Assembly: GCA_964383495.1 (NCBI GenBank)
Contig: CAYLHG010000002.1
Coordinates: forward strand, 124,001-188,000
From: CAWKDC01 sp964383495
Lineage (GTDB): Bacteria > Pseudomonadota > Gammaproteobacteria > JABCZS01
Direction: 5' to 3'
Length of the DNA stretch: 64,000 nt
A program made the translations under genes and the position numbers. The notes under the pieces were generated by a model, which ran no database searches, was not told the origin of the DNA, and saw only the letters and a program-made list of their open reading frames with translations. Shown here in pieces: positions 51,760 through 60,022 of this stretch. Position 1 is the stretch's first letter. Each line of letters begins with the position of its first letter.

Positions 51760-52887
51760 ATGAAACAGAACCTTACTCCCCCAGGCAAAACCTACCTTGT
51801 GGGTGGCGCTGTACGCGACCACCTCTTGGGTTACCCTTACACAGAAAAAGATTATGTTGTTGTCGGCGCAACGCCTGAGGCCATGATTGCTGCAGGTTAC
51901 ACGGCTGTTGGTAAGGCTTTCCCTGTTTTCCTTCACCCTGGTACAAAAGAAGAATATGCGCTGGCGCGGTCAGAGCGCAAAACTGGGAAAGGGTATCATG
52001 GGTTTGAATGTATTGCAGATCCGAACGTAACATTAGAAGAAGACTTAAAACGGCGTGATCTCACTATTAATGCCATGGCCATGGGGGACGCACAAAACGT
52101 AATCGACCCTTACGGCGGCCAGAAAGATCTGCAACAAAAAGTATTACGCCATGTGAGCGACGCCTTTGTAGAAGATCCTGTGCGCATTTTACGTGCCGCA
52201 CGTTTTGCGGCACGTTTTGCTCGTTTAGGATTTACTATTTCGCCTGATACGATGGAATTGATGAAAAAAATGGTTGAAGCGGGAGAAGTGAACGCACTGG
52301 TTGCGGAGCGTGTGTGGAAAGAAACCGAACGTGCTTTTTTAGAAAAAAATCCGGAAATTTATATTCAAGTATTGCGTGAATGTGGTGCATTAAAAATATT
52401 ATTTCCTGAATTAGATGCTGCGCTTGACACATCTGCACAACAACGCTTCGAGCATCTCCAAAAAATGTGTGAATTGACTCAGGATCTACCTGCTGCTGAA
52501 ATCCCTACCATTCGCTTTGCAGTTTTAGCCAATGGTCTGATCATTCACAGCCCTAATGTTCCCCCTAATTGGAATATTTTTCCACAATTATTGATGGATA
52601 ATGCGAAGGATCTCAGAGCGCTTTTTGATCTTCCTGCAGAAAGAATTTTAAATTTATTATTGAGCTTAGATGCATTTCGACGGAATTTTCGATTTGGCGG
52701 ATTTTTAAGAATTATCTCTGTGCTCTACGGTGAAAAAGCTGCAAATTATTTAAATGAAGCTTGCCATGCAGCAAACAGCGTTGATATTTCATTACTTATC
52801 AAAAAAAACATGACGGGCCCAGAAATTAAAGAAGCCATTTATGAAGGCCAAGCTAAAACCATCGACGCCTGGCTAAAATCGCGTTAA
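51760..52887 (+). CDS. cca: CCA-adding tRNA nucleotidyltransferase
   Basis: Adds or repairs the 3' CCA of tRNAs. The 375-residue class II enzyme has the head motif YLVGGAVRDHLLG, the EKDYVVVGAT strand with metal-binding carboxylates, RRDLTINAMAM, and EDPVRILRAARFAARF. In the region where E. coli-type enzymes have the HD phosphohydrolase motif (C-H-D-L-G-K), this protein reads ANGLII, so the extra phosphatase activity is probably lost. The ATG follows the promoter directly. Confidence 0.93.
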   Translation: MKQNLTPPGKTYLVGGAVRDHLLGYPYTEKDYVVVGATPEAMIAAGYTAVGKAFPVFLHPGTKEEYALARSERKTGKGYHGFECIADPNVTLEEDLKRRDLTINAMAMGDAQNVIDPYGGQKDLQQKVLRHVSDAFVEDPVRILRAARFAARFARLGFTISPDTMELMKKMVEAGEVNALVAERVWKETERAFLEKNPEIYIQVLRECGALKILFPELDAALDTSAQQRFEHLQKMCELTQDLPAAEIPTIRFAVLANGLIIHSPNVPPNWNIFPQLLMDNAKDLRALFDLPAERILNLLLSLDAFRRNFRFGGFLRIISVLYGEKAANYLNEACHAANSVDISLLIKKNMTGPEIKEAIYEGQAKTIDAWLKSR

Positions 52888-52914
52888 AATATGGCGATTT
52901 GCTAGGGAGCGACC

Positions 52915-54684
52915 ATGAAAGAAACTATCCATACGTTACTATCTCAGGCCATTAAACAAGCTCAACAAGACGGCCTCATCCCTACGGATATCCAGACTGC
53001 TATCCTTGTCGAACACACCAAAGACGCCACCCACGGCGATTTTGCTACTAACCTAGCCATGACCCTCGCCAAGCCTTGTAAAACCTCTCCCCTGGAAATC
53101 GCTAAGATCATTGTATCGCACATCCCTCAATCCCCTGCTGTCACTAAAATAGAAATCGCCCCCCCGGGCTTTATCAATTTTTTCATGGCCGCTGATTCCA
53201 CAGCCCACATTTTAACAACCATTTTGACCCAACAAAACCGCTTTGGTGAAAATAAAATGGGAAATGGCGCACGCATTTTTTTAGAATATGTTTCCTCTAA
53301 CCCCACCGGCCCGCTACACGTAGGCCATGGGCGTGGCGCAGCATTTGGTGCATCGCTTGCAAAATTATTATCTGCGACTGGGTATGATGTTCACAGCGAA
53401 TATTATGTGAACGATGCTGGCCGCCAAATGGATATTTTAGCAACCAGCTTATGGTTACGTTATTTAGAAGCGCAAGGTATTTCCTTCCCTTTTCCAAGTA
53501 ATGCATATAAAGGCGATTATTTAAAAAACATGCTGCCCACATTAATTCACACCTTCGGTACCCAATTAGTGCGCCCGGCGGAAACTGTTTTTCAAGATGT
53601 GCCTGCTGATGCCCACCCAGAAAAACCTGAAGAGGGTGACAAAGAGGCACATATTGACGCTTTAATCGTCAATGCAAAAAAATTATTGGGCAATGATTAC
53701 AATGCTGTTTTTCAAGTCTCATTGAATACTGTGTTGGATGATATCAAACAAGATTTATCTGAATTTGGTGTGATCTTTGAAGAATGGTTTTCAGAAAAAT
53801 ATCTGGCTACTTCGGGTGCGATTCAGCGTGCATTCGATGTATTAAAACGTCACGGATATTTATACGAAAAAGATGGTGGGATTTGGTTTAAATCCACTGA
53901 ATTTGGGGACGATAAAGATCGCTGCGTACAACGTTCAAACGGGCAAACTACTTATTTTGCTTCTGACATTGCTTACATGCTCAATAAATTTGACCGCGGC
54001 GCACAAAAATTGATTTATATTTTTGGATCTGATCATCACGGATACATTCCTCGCCTTCGTGCATGTATTGAAGCACTGGGGCATAAAAATGAAGATGTCA
54101 CGTTTGAAATTGTACAATTTGCTGTATTATACCGCGGGACAGAGCGCGTACAAATGTCGACAAGAAGTGGATCATTCGTCACATTGCGTGAGTTGCGTGA
54201 TGAAGTAGGCAATGATGCTGCACGTTTCTTTTATGTAATGCGCAAAGCGGATAATCATATGGATTTTGATTTGGAATTAGCAAAGTCACAGTCTAATGAA
54301 AATCCAGTTTATTACATTCAATATGCTCATGCACGTATTTGTGCAGTGTTTAAACAATTACCAGAAAAAGGATACAGTTATCATCCTGAAAAAGGATTGA
54401 CTCATACTGCGTTGCTCAACACACCCCATGAAGAAGCGTTGCTTAAAGAACTCAACCGCTATCCGGATATGATTGCACAAGCTTCTGCTGCGCGTGAGCC
54501 TCATCGCATTGCTATTTACTTACGAGAACTCGCGCACGCCTTGCATAGTTACTACAATGCACATATATTTCTAGATGAAAATGAAGCGTTGCGAGATGCT
54601 CGCTTATGTTTGATTGCAGCAACACGGCAAGTATTAAAGAATGGACTGATTTTACTGGGCGTTTCAGCGCCTGAGGCAATGTAA
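52915..54684 (+). CDS. argS: Arginyl-tRNA synthetase
   Basis: A class I synthetase of 589 residues. It has the N-terminal tRNA-binding domain, the HIGH motif variant HVGHGRG after SNPTGPLHVGH, the MSTRSG loop in place of KMSKS, and the C-terminal DALR anticodon domain. GGGAG lies before the ATG. It begins 27 bases after cca and is followed after one base by the SPOR protein gene. Confidence 0.96.
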   Translation: MKETIHTLLSQAIKQAQQDGLIPTDIQTAILVEHTKDATHGDFATNLAMTLAKPCKTSPLEIAKIIVSHIPQSPAVTKIEIAPPGFINFFMAADSTAHILTTILTQQNRFGENKMGNGARIFLEYVSSNPTGPLHVGHGRGAAFGASLAKLLSATGYDVHSEYYVNDAGRQMDILATSLWLRYLEAQGISFPFPSNAYKGDYLKNMLPTLIHTFGTQLVRPAETVFQDVPADAHPEKPEEGDKEAHIDALIVNAKKLLGNDYNAVFQVSLNTVLDDIKQDLSEFGVIFEEWFSEKYLATSGAIQRAFDVLKRHGYLYEKDGGIWFKSTEFGDDKDRCVQRSNGQTTYFASDIAYMLNKFDRGAQKLIYIFGSDHHGYIPRLRACIEALGHKNEDVTFEIVQFAVLYRGTERVQMSTRSGSFVTLRELRDEVGNDAARFFYVMRKADNHMDFDLELAKSQSNENPVYYIQYAHARICAVFKQLPEKGYSYHPEKGLTHTALLNTPHEEALLKELNRYPDMIAQASAAREPHRIAIYLRELAHALHSYYNAHIFLDENEALRDARLCLIAATRQVLKNGLILLGVSAPEAM

Positions 54685-54685
54685 C

Positions 54686-55225
54686 ATGCGACACAGCAAG
54701 CGAGCAAAAAATCGCCGAAAATCGTCCTCTTCTGGAACAGGCCACGGGTGGGCATGGCTGCTCTTCGGCGTGGTGCTGGGCGGTATTTTAGGCAGTATTG
54801 GGTATATAAAATGGTATGAAAGCCGTCCACATACGCTTCCTCCCATTGCCCGGGCAAGCCAAAAGGCCACTAAACCGCCCAAACCTCAATTTGATTTCTA
54901 CACTTTGCTGTCTGAAGCAAAAGTAGAGCCGCCACGCAGCCCTGGCGCACCACCCCAATCTAAAGTGCCTACCGCAATAGCAGAAGCGTCAGCAAAAGCC
55001 CATTATCGATTACAGTTGGCTGCCTTCAAATCCTATCATGAAGCAGACTCAATGAAAGCGAAGCTTGCCTTATCAGGCTTTACGTTGGAAATTCAATCGA
55101 TTAAGCGTGATGGGATTACTTGGTATCGCGTCCAAACGCCTCCTCTTCAGTCCCAACAAGAAGCGTTACAAATGCAATCTGCTTTGAAAGCGGAAGCTAT
55201 CACCAGTATTTTAATTCCAGGGTAG
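54686..55225 (+). CDS. SPOR-domain membrane protein, FtsN-like
   Basis: A 179-residue bitopic protein: a basic cytoplasmic start (RHSKRAKNRRKSS), one membrane helix (about 22-42), a Pro-rich linker, and a C-terminal SPOR domain (about 105-178, YRLQLAAFKSYHEADSMKAKL) that binds denuded peptidoglycan at the division site. The position between argS and hslV matches ftsN in gammaproteobacteria. It lacks recognisable FtsN essential motifs, so the name is not assigned. Confidence 0.85.
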   Translation: MRHSKRAKNRRKSSSSGTGHGWAWLLFGVVLGGILGSIGYIKWYESRPHTLPPIARASQKATKPPKPQFDFYTLLSEAKVEPPRSPGAPPQSKVPTAIAEASAKAHYRLQLAAFKSYHEADSMKAKLALSGFTLEIQSIKRDGITWYRVQTPPLQSQQEALQMQSALKAEAITSILIPG

Positions 55226-55258
55226 CCCTACAAAAATACAAATTCATCCCCATATTAT

Positions 55259-55285
55259 GTAGGAGCGCATAATATGCGCCCTTAC
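55259..55285. repeat. Dispersed GGGCGCAT palindrome, copy 3
   Basis: GTAGGAGCGCATA-A-TATGCGCCCTTAC, an inverted repeat with two mismatches in its outer arm, between the SPOR gene and the hslVU promoter. It is closest to copy 1 in its core. Confidence 0.7.
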
Positions 55286-55303
55286 AGATCTATGCAACGG
55301 TAA

Positions 55304-55312
55304 TGGTATAAT
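55304..55312 (+). promoter_or_regulatory. Extended -10 promoter of hslVU
   Basis: TGGTATAAT: a perfect -10 TATAAT (55307-55312) with an upstream TG. Transcription would start near 55319, about 22 bases before hslV. No heat-shock sigma-32 pattern is obvious. Confidence 0.55.
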
Positions 55313-55340
55313 ATACCTATCACCTCAAGAGGGCCTCATC

Positions 55341-55883
55341 ATGGAACAATTTCACGGCACCACCATTGTCTGCGTACGGCGGGGCAATCTCATCGCTATC
55401 GGTGGCGACGGCCAAGTCAGCCTTGGCAACACTATCATGAAAGGCAATGCTAAAAAAGTACGCCGCATTTATCAAAATAAAATATTGGCAGGTTTTGCAG
55501 GTGGCACAGCGGATGCCTTCACGCTATTTGAACGCTTCGAAGCAAAATTAGAAAAGCACCAAGGTCATTTAGTACGCTCTGCAGTTGAGCTTGCGAAAGA
55601 TTGGCGAACGGATAAAATGCTTCGCCGTTTGGAAGCATTACTGGCTGTGGCTGATCACTCTGCTTCGTTGATCATCACAGGCAACGGCGATGTGATCGAA
55701 CCTGAAGATCATCTGATCGCAATTGGCTCAGGTGGCCCCTATGCTCAATCCGCAGCACGCGCTTTGCTTCGTAAGACAGAGCTCGATGCTAAAGAAATTG
55801 TTACCGAGGCCTTGAAAATTGCGGGAGAGATCTGCATTTATACTAATAATCAGATCACTCTGGAAACACTGGCTTTACCCTAA
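55341..55883 (+). CDS. hslV: ATP-dependent protease subunit HslV
   Basis: The proteolytic ring of the HslVU protease (180 residues). The active Thr follows a short propeptide (MEQFHG, then TTIVCVRR), with the catalytic Asp in GGDGQVSLGNT and Lys in MKGNAKKVRR. AGAGGG precedes the ATG. It is followed by hslU after 12 bases. Confidence 0.97.
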   Translation: MEQFHGTTIVCVRRGNLIAIGGDGQVSLGNTIMKGNAKKVRRIYQNKILAGFAGGTADAFTLFERFEAKLEKHQGHLVRSAVELAKDWRTDKMLRRLEALLAVADHSASLIITGNGDVIEPEDHLIAIGSGGPYAQSAARALLRKTELDAKEIVTEALKIAGEICIYTNNQITLETLALP

Positions 55884-55895
55884 TGAGGTTGTATG

Positions 55896-57233
55896 ATGGC
55901 TCACGAACTTACCCCACCAGAAATTGTTACCGAACTAGATAAATATATTATTGGGCAACACAATGCAAAACGTGCTGTAGCCATTGCAATGCGCAACCGT
56001 TGGCGCCGCAGAGAAGTACAAGACCCTATTTTGCGAGAAGAAATTTATCCTAAAAATATTCTCATGATTGGCCCCACGGGTTGTGGTAAAACAGAAATTG
56101 CACGCCGTTTAGCTTTTTTAGCACAAGCACCTTTCATTAAAGTAGAAGCAACTAAATTTACTGAAATTGGTTTTGTGGGCCGTGATGTAGACTCTATTAT
56201 TCGTGATTTAATTGATACTTCCATCAAAATGGCTCGTGCCAAAGAAATGGAAAAAGTACGCGAAAAAGCGATGGAAGCCGTTGAAAATCGTATTTTAGAC
56301 GCTTTAATTCCACCTTCCCGCGCAATATTTGAAAATGAACCAACAGATATTGACGCTAGTGAAGATTCCGCTGCAAGAAAATTATTTCGCGAAAAATTGC
56401 GCAATAATGAAGTAGATAATACGATGATCGAAATAGATGTTGCAATGACAACAGCATTTGAAATTGTCTCTCCTCCTGGCATGGAAGACATGACATCACA
56501 GCTCAGTGACCTCTTCCAAAGCATGTCTTCCGAGCGAAAGAAAAAACGCAAAATGACAGTTGCAGTAGCTAAAAAAACATTGCTTGATGAAGAATGCGCA
56601 AAACTCATTAACGATGACGAAATCAAAACAAATGCCATTCAAAATGCTGAACAAAACGGCATTGTGTTCATTGATGAGTTTGATAAAATTGTTTCGCGCG
56701 ATGATCGTGTTCAAGTATCGCGAGAAGGCGTGCAACGTGATTTGCTACCCTTAATTGAAGGCACTATTGTCAATACTAAACACGGCCCCATCAATACAAA
56801 ACATATTTTGTTTGTATGTTCTGGTGCATTTCATCTAGCAAGCCCTTCTGATTTAATTCCTGAAATGCAAGGTCGTTTGCCTATTCGTGTAGAATTAAAT
56901 GCGTTAAGCACAGAAGATTTTAAATCTATTTTGACAGAACCTAAAGCTTCTATTACTTGCCAATGCAAAGCTTTGCTGGCAACAGAAGGTGTTACTATTG
57001 AATTCACACCGGGATCTATCGACAAAATTGCATCCGTTGCATTTTACGTGAATGAAAAAACGGAAAATATTGGCGCGCGTCGATTACATACTGTCATGGA
57101 ACGCTTGCTTGAAGATATTTCGTTCAATGCAGCGTTACATAAAGGGCAAACATTATCTATTGATGCAGAGTATGTTGAACGTCATCTAGGCAGTCTAGCC
57201 ATGAATGACGATCTCTCTCGTTACATTTTATAG
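55896..57233 (+). CDS. hslU: ATP-dependent protease ATPase subunit HslU
   Basis: The AAA+ unfoldase partner of HslV (445 residues). It has the N-terminal HELTPPEIV start, Walker A GPTGCGKTE, Walker B VFIDEFDKI, the I-domain insertion, and the C-terminal sensor 2 GARRLHTVMERLLEDISF. GAGG lies seven bases before the ATG at 55896; an adjacent ATG at 55893 is the alternative. Confidence 0.97.
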   Translation: MAHELTPPEIVTELDKYIIGQHNAKRAVAIAMRNRWRRREVQDPILREEIYPKNILMIGPTGCGKTEIARRLAFLAQAPFIKVEATKFTEIGFVGRDVDSIIRDLIDTSIKMARAKEMEKVREKAMEAVENRILDALIPPSRAIFENEPTDIDASEDSAARKLFREKLRNNEVDNTMIEIDVAMTTAFEIVSPPGMEDMTSQLSDLFQSMSSERKKKRKMTVAVAKKTLLDEECAKLINDDEIKTNAIQNAEQNGIVFIDEFDKIVSRDDRVQVSREGVQRDLLPLIEGTIVNTKHGPINTKHILFVCSGAFHLASPSDLIPEMQGRLPIRVELNALSTEDFKSILTEPKASITCQCKALLATEGVTIEFTPGSIDKIASVAFYVNEKTENIGARRLHTVMERLLEDISFNAALHKGQTLSIDAEYVERHLGSLAMNDDLSRYIL

Positions 57234-57241
57234 GCATAACC

Positions 57242-57988
57242 ATGAAAGACGATACCACACATTTTGGCTTTGAACGTGTCTCATTAAAAGATAAAGTCAA
57301 ACGCGTGGCAGCAGTCTTTGATGGTGTTGCATCACGTTATGATGTGATGAACGATGCCATGTCTTTCGGCATGCATCGTTTATGGAAAAAAATAGCTGTT
57401 GATTTATTAAAAGCACTCCCAGGCGAATATATTCTTGATTTAGCCGCAGGTACTGGTGATCTGACACGCGCTATTGCCAAACGCGTAGGAGCCACAGGCA
57501 AAGTCGTTGCTTCAGATATTAATCCAAACATGTTGCAAAAAGCCCGTGAAAAATGTTTAGATACAGGCATTTTCAATAATATTGAATTTGTGGTTGCGGA
57601 TGCACAAGCGTTGCCTTTTCCTGATCACAGTATGGATGCTATCACCATGGGGTTTGGATTACGTAATGTCACAGAGCCTGAAAAAGCGTTGCGTGAAATG
57701 GCGCGCGTATTAAAACCTGGTGGCCGTGCCATTATATTAGAGTTTTCAAAGCCTGCTTATGATTGGCTCAATACTTTATATGATCAATATTCCTTTAACA
57801 TCATCCCCAAATTAGGCGCTTGGATTGCCAATGATGAAGAAAGTTATCGATATCTTGTCGAATCTATTCGCATGCATCCCGATCAAGAAACATTAAAATC
57901 TTTATTTTTATCGGCAGGTTTTGATAGTGCTGATTATATCAATATCATGGGTGGTATCGTCGCCATTCATCGAGGCTATGTATGGTAA
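57242..57988 (+). CDS. ubiE: Ubiquinone/menaquinone C-methyltransferase UbiE
   Basis: A 248-residue SAM-dependent methyltransferase for quinone synthesis. It has FDGVASRYDVMNDAMSFGMHRLWK, the SAM motif LDLAAGTGD, the GFGLRNVT signature and YQYSF-like DQYSFNIIP. It begins eight bases after hslU and overlaps ubiJ by seven. Confidence 0.96.
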   Translation: MKDDTTHFGFERVSLKDKVKRVAAVFDGVASRYDVMNDAMSFGMHRLWKKIAVDLLKALPGEYILDLAAGTGDLTRAIAKRVGATGKVVASDINPNMLQKAREKCLDTGIFNNIEFVVADAQALPFPDHSMDAITMGFGLRNVTEPEKALREMARVLKPGGRAIILEFSKPAYDWLNTLYDQYSFNIIPKLGAWIANDEESYRYLVESIRMHPDQETLKSLFLSAGFDSADYINIMGGIVAIHRGYVW

Positions 57989-58602
57989 TGCCTTCGCTCG
58001 CATTGGAATGGATATTATCTAAAGCACAGTCTTTTATGAATGCATTGTTATCCCATGGCAATGCGGATGCGTTATTACCTTTGAGGAACTCGCGTATTCG
58101 ATTTGTTTTTGAACCGATGAATATCGCAGTAGAAATGACTTGTACTTCACATCCTTATATCGTCTTGACTGCTGAAACACAACACCCTGTCTCACTCACT
58201 TTAAAAGGAACCCCGTTACAGTTTCTGAAATCCATGACATCTCACACCATGGGGAATTTGCATATTGCCGGCGATATTAAACTAGCACAGGTGCTGCAAC
58301 GTGCTTTAGAAAATTTAAATATTGATGTGGAATCTTTTTTATCTACTATAGTCGGCGGCACAGTAGCGCACCATTTGATATCAGCGATAAAAAAAACAGA
58401 ACAAAAATCTCGTGAAGTTGCATCGCACACCGTTCAAGATATTTCAGATTATTGCCAATATGAAATTCACACGATTACTCCTAAAGAAGAGTGTGATATT
58501 TTCACCAAAAAAGTCAATGAACTACGCTACAAGGTAGACCATTTATCCGTAAAAATAGCGCAGTTAAAACAGCACATTGAGGAAAGACATGTTCCACGAT
58601 AG
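57982..58602 (+). CDS. ubiJ: Ubiquinone biosynthesis accessory factor UbiJ
   Basis: A 206-residue protein with an SCP2-type lipid-binding domain (about 30-130) and a C-terminal coiled coil (FTKKVNELRYKVDHLSVKIAQLKQHIEE). UbiJ is part of the aerobic Ubi complex and binds quinone intermediates. GAGG lies six bases before the ATG at 57982; the ATG at 57988 overlaps the ubiE stop (TAATG). It overlaps ubiB by 14 bases. Confidence 0.88.
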   Translation: MVMPSLALEWILSKAQSFMNALLSHGNADALLPLRNSRIRFVFEPMNIAVEMTCTSHPYIVLTAETQHPVSLTLKGTPLQFLKSMTSHTMGNLHIAGDIKLAQVLQRALENLNIDVESFLSTIVGGTVAHHLISAIKKTEQKSREVASHTVQDISDYCQYEIHTITPKEECDIFTKKVNELRYKVDHLSVKIAQLKQHIEERHVPR

Positions 58603-60022
58603 TAAACGCTTAATCACTATTTTTTGGGTATTACGAAAATATGGTATTTTTCGTTTACTGACCGAAAAAACAGGCATACAATGGCTAGCGTATTTTAATA
58701 TCGGAACCGCGCATCATACAGCTGATCCTGGAACCCGCCTTTGTGATGCATTACAAACATTGGGACCTATTTTCATTAAATTGGGGCAATCACTCTCCAC
58801 ACGTCCTGATTTAATTTCGCCAGAAATCGCAGAATCATTAATTTTATTACAAGATAAAGTACCTGCTTTTTCTTCCGAAATTGCTGTTCAATCTATTGAA
58901 ACATCGCTTAAAAAACCCATTCATGAACTTTTTGATACATTTGATCCGGTACCAATAGGCAGTGCTTCCATTGCCCAAGTTCATGCCGCACAATTACACT
59001 CTGGCGAACAAGTTGTTGTAAAAGTGTTACGTCCTCATATTGAAAAATCTGTAAAACAAGATATACACATTCTTCACAAGCTTACAAAATTTGCTCAAAC
59101 TTTTTTACCCAAGCTTTCCATATTACGGTTACATGAAGTAGTAGCAGAAGTAGAGAAAACATTACACTATGAGCTTGACCTAATCCGAGAAGCAGCCAAC
59201 AGTTCTGTGTTGAAACGTAATTTAGCAGATATGCCCTCTGTTAAAATTCCACGTGTCTATTGGGACCATACCGCCACACGTGTAGCTACGATGGAACGCA
59301 TTTATGGAACTTGCATTGCAGATAGAGAAACTTTACTAGCACAAGGTGCAGATCTACCACATATCGCTCGTATGGGCGTTGAATTATTTTTCACGCAAGT
59401 TTTTCACCATCGTTATTTTCATGCAGACATGCATCCTGGTAATGTTTTTATTGATATGACGAGTCCTCATGCGCCTCAGTTTATATTAGTTGATTTTGGC
59501 ATCATGGGAACGTTAAGCAGCGTTGATCAAAGCTATCTTGCACAAAATTTGTTGGCTTTTATCCATCGAGATTATCGTAAAGTTGCAGAATTGCATATTG
59601 AGTCCGGTTGGGTCCCCTCTACAATACGCCTAGACGAATTTGAAGCAGCAATCCGTACGGTATGTGAGCCTATGTTTGAACGCCCCATCAGTGATATATC
59701 CTTTGGAAAATTATTAATGCGTTTATTTCAAACTGCTCAACAATTTCAAATGCGCATTCAACCTCAATTAATTTTGCTACAAAAAACAATTCTCAATGTA
59801 GAAGGAATTACTCGCCATTTATACCCTGAGCTAAATGTTTGGGAAACAGCACGGCCTATTATCGAATCCTGGATGAAAGATCGTGTAGGTTTTAAGGCCG
59901 CTTTGACAACCATTACTCGAGAATGGCCCTACTGGGTGGCGACGTTACCACAATTACCTGCGACACTGATGAAGACTCTGGAAGCTCTCGCAACGTCAAA
60001 GTCTTCTGGGCCTGGCCACTAA
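58589..60022 (+). CDS. ubiB: UbiB-family atypical kinase/ATPase, C-terminally short
   Basis: A 477-residue member of the UbiB/ADCK family needed for ubiquinone synthesis. The KxGQ motif is in FIKLGQSLSTRPDL, the Ala-rich loop in IGSASIAQVHAA, the catalytic loop in HADMHPGNVF and the DFG in LVDFGIMG. GAGG lies six bases before the ATG. It ends soon after WPYWVATLPQL; the C-terminal pair of membrane helices found in the E. coli protein (about 546 residues) is missing. The last 110 bases overlap the convergent ~1300-residue gene. Confidence 0.92.
   Translation: MFHDSKRLITIFWVLRKYGIFRLLTEKTGIQWLAYFNIGTAHHTADPGTRLCDALQTLGPIFIKLGQSLSTRPDLISPEIAESLILLQDKVPAFSSEIAVQSIETSLKKPIHELFDTFDPVPIGSASIAQVHAAQLHSGEQVVVKVLRPHIEKSVKQDIHILHKLTKFAQTFLPKLSILRLHEVVAEVEKTLHYELDLIREAANSSVLKRNLADMPSVKIPRVYWDHTATRVATMERIYGTCIADRETLLAQGADLPHIARMGVELFFTQVFHHRYFHADMHPGNVFIDMTSPHAPQFILVDFGIMGTLSSVDQSYLAQNLLAFIHRDYRKVAELHIESGWVPSTIRLDEFEAAIRTVCEPMFERPISDISFGKLLMRLFQTAQQFQMRIQPQLILLQKTILNVEGITRHLYPELNVWETARPIIESWMKDRVGFKAALTTITREWPYWVATLPQLPATLMKTLEALATSKSSGPGH

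Noticed and set aside
56045..56638. 197-codon minus-strand ORF inside hslU
   Set aside because: Fully antisense to a conserved gene, no start signals.
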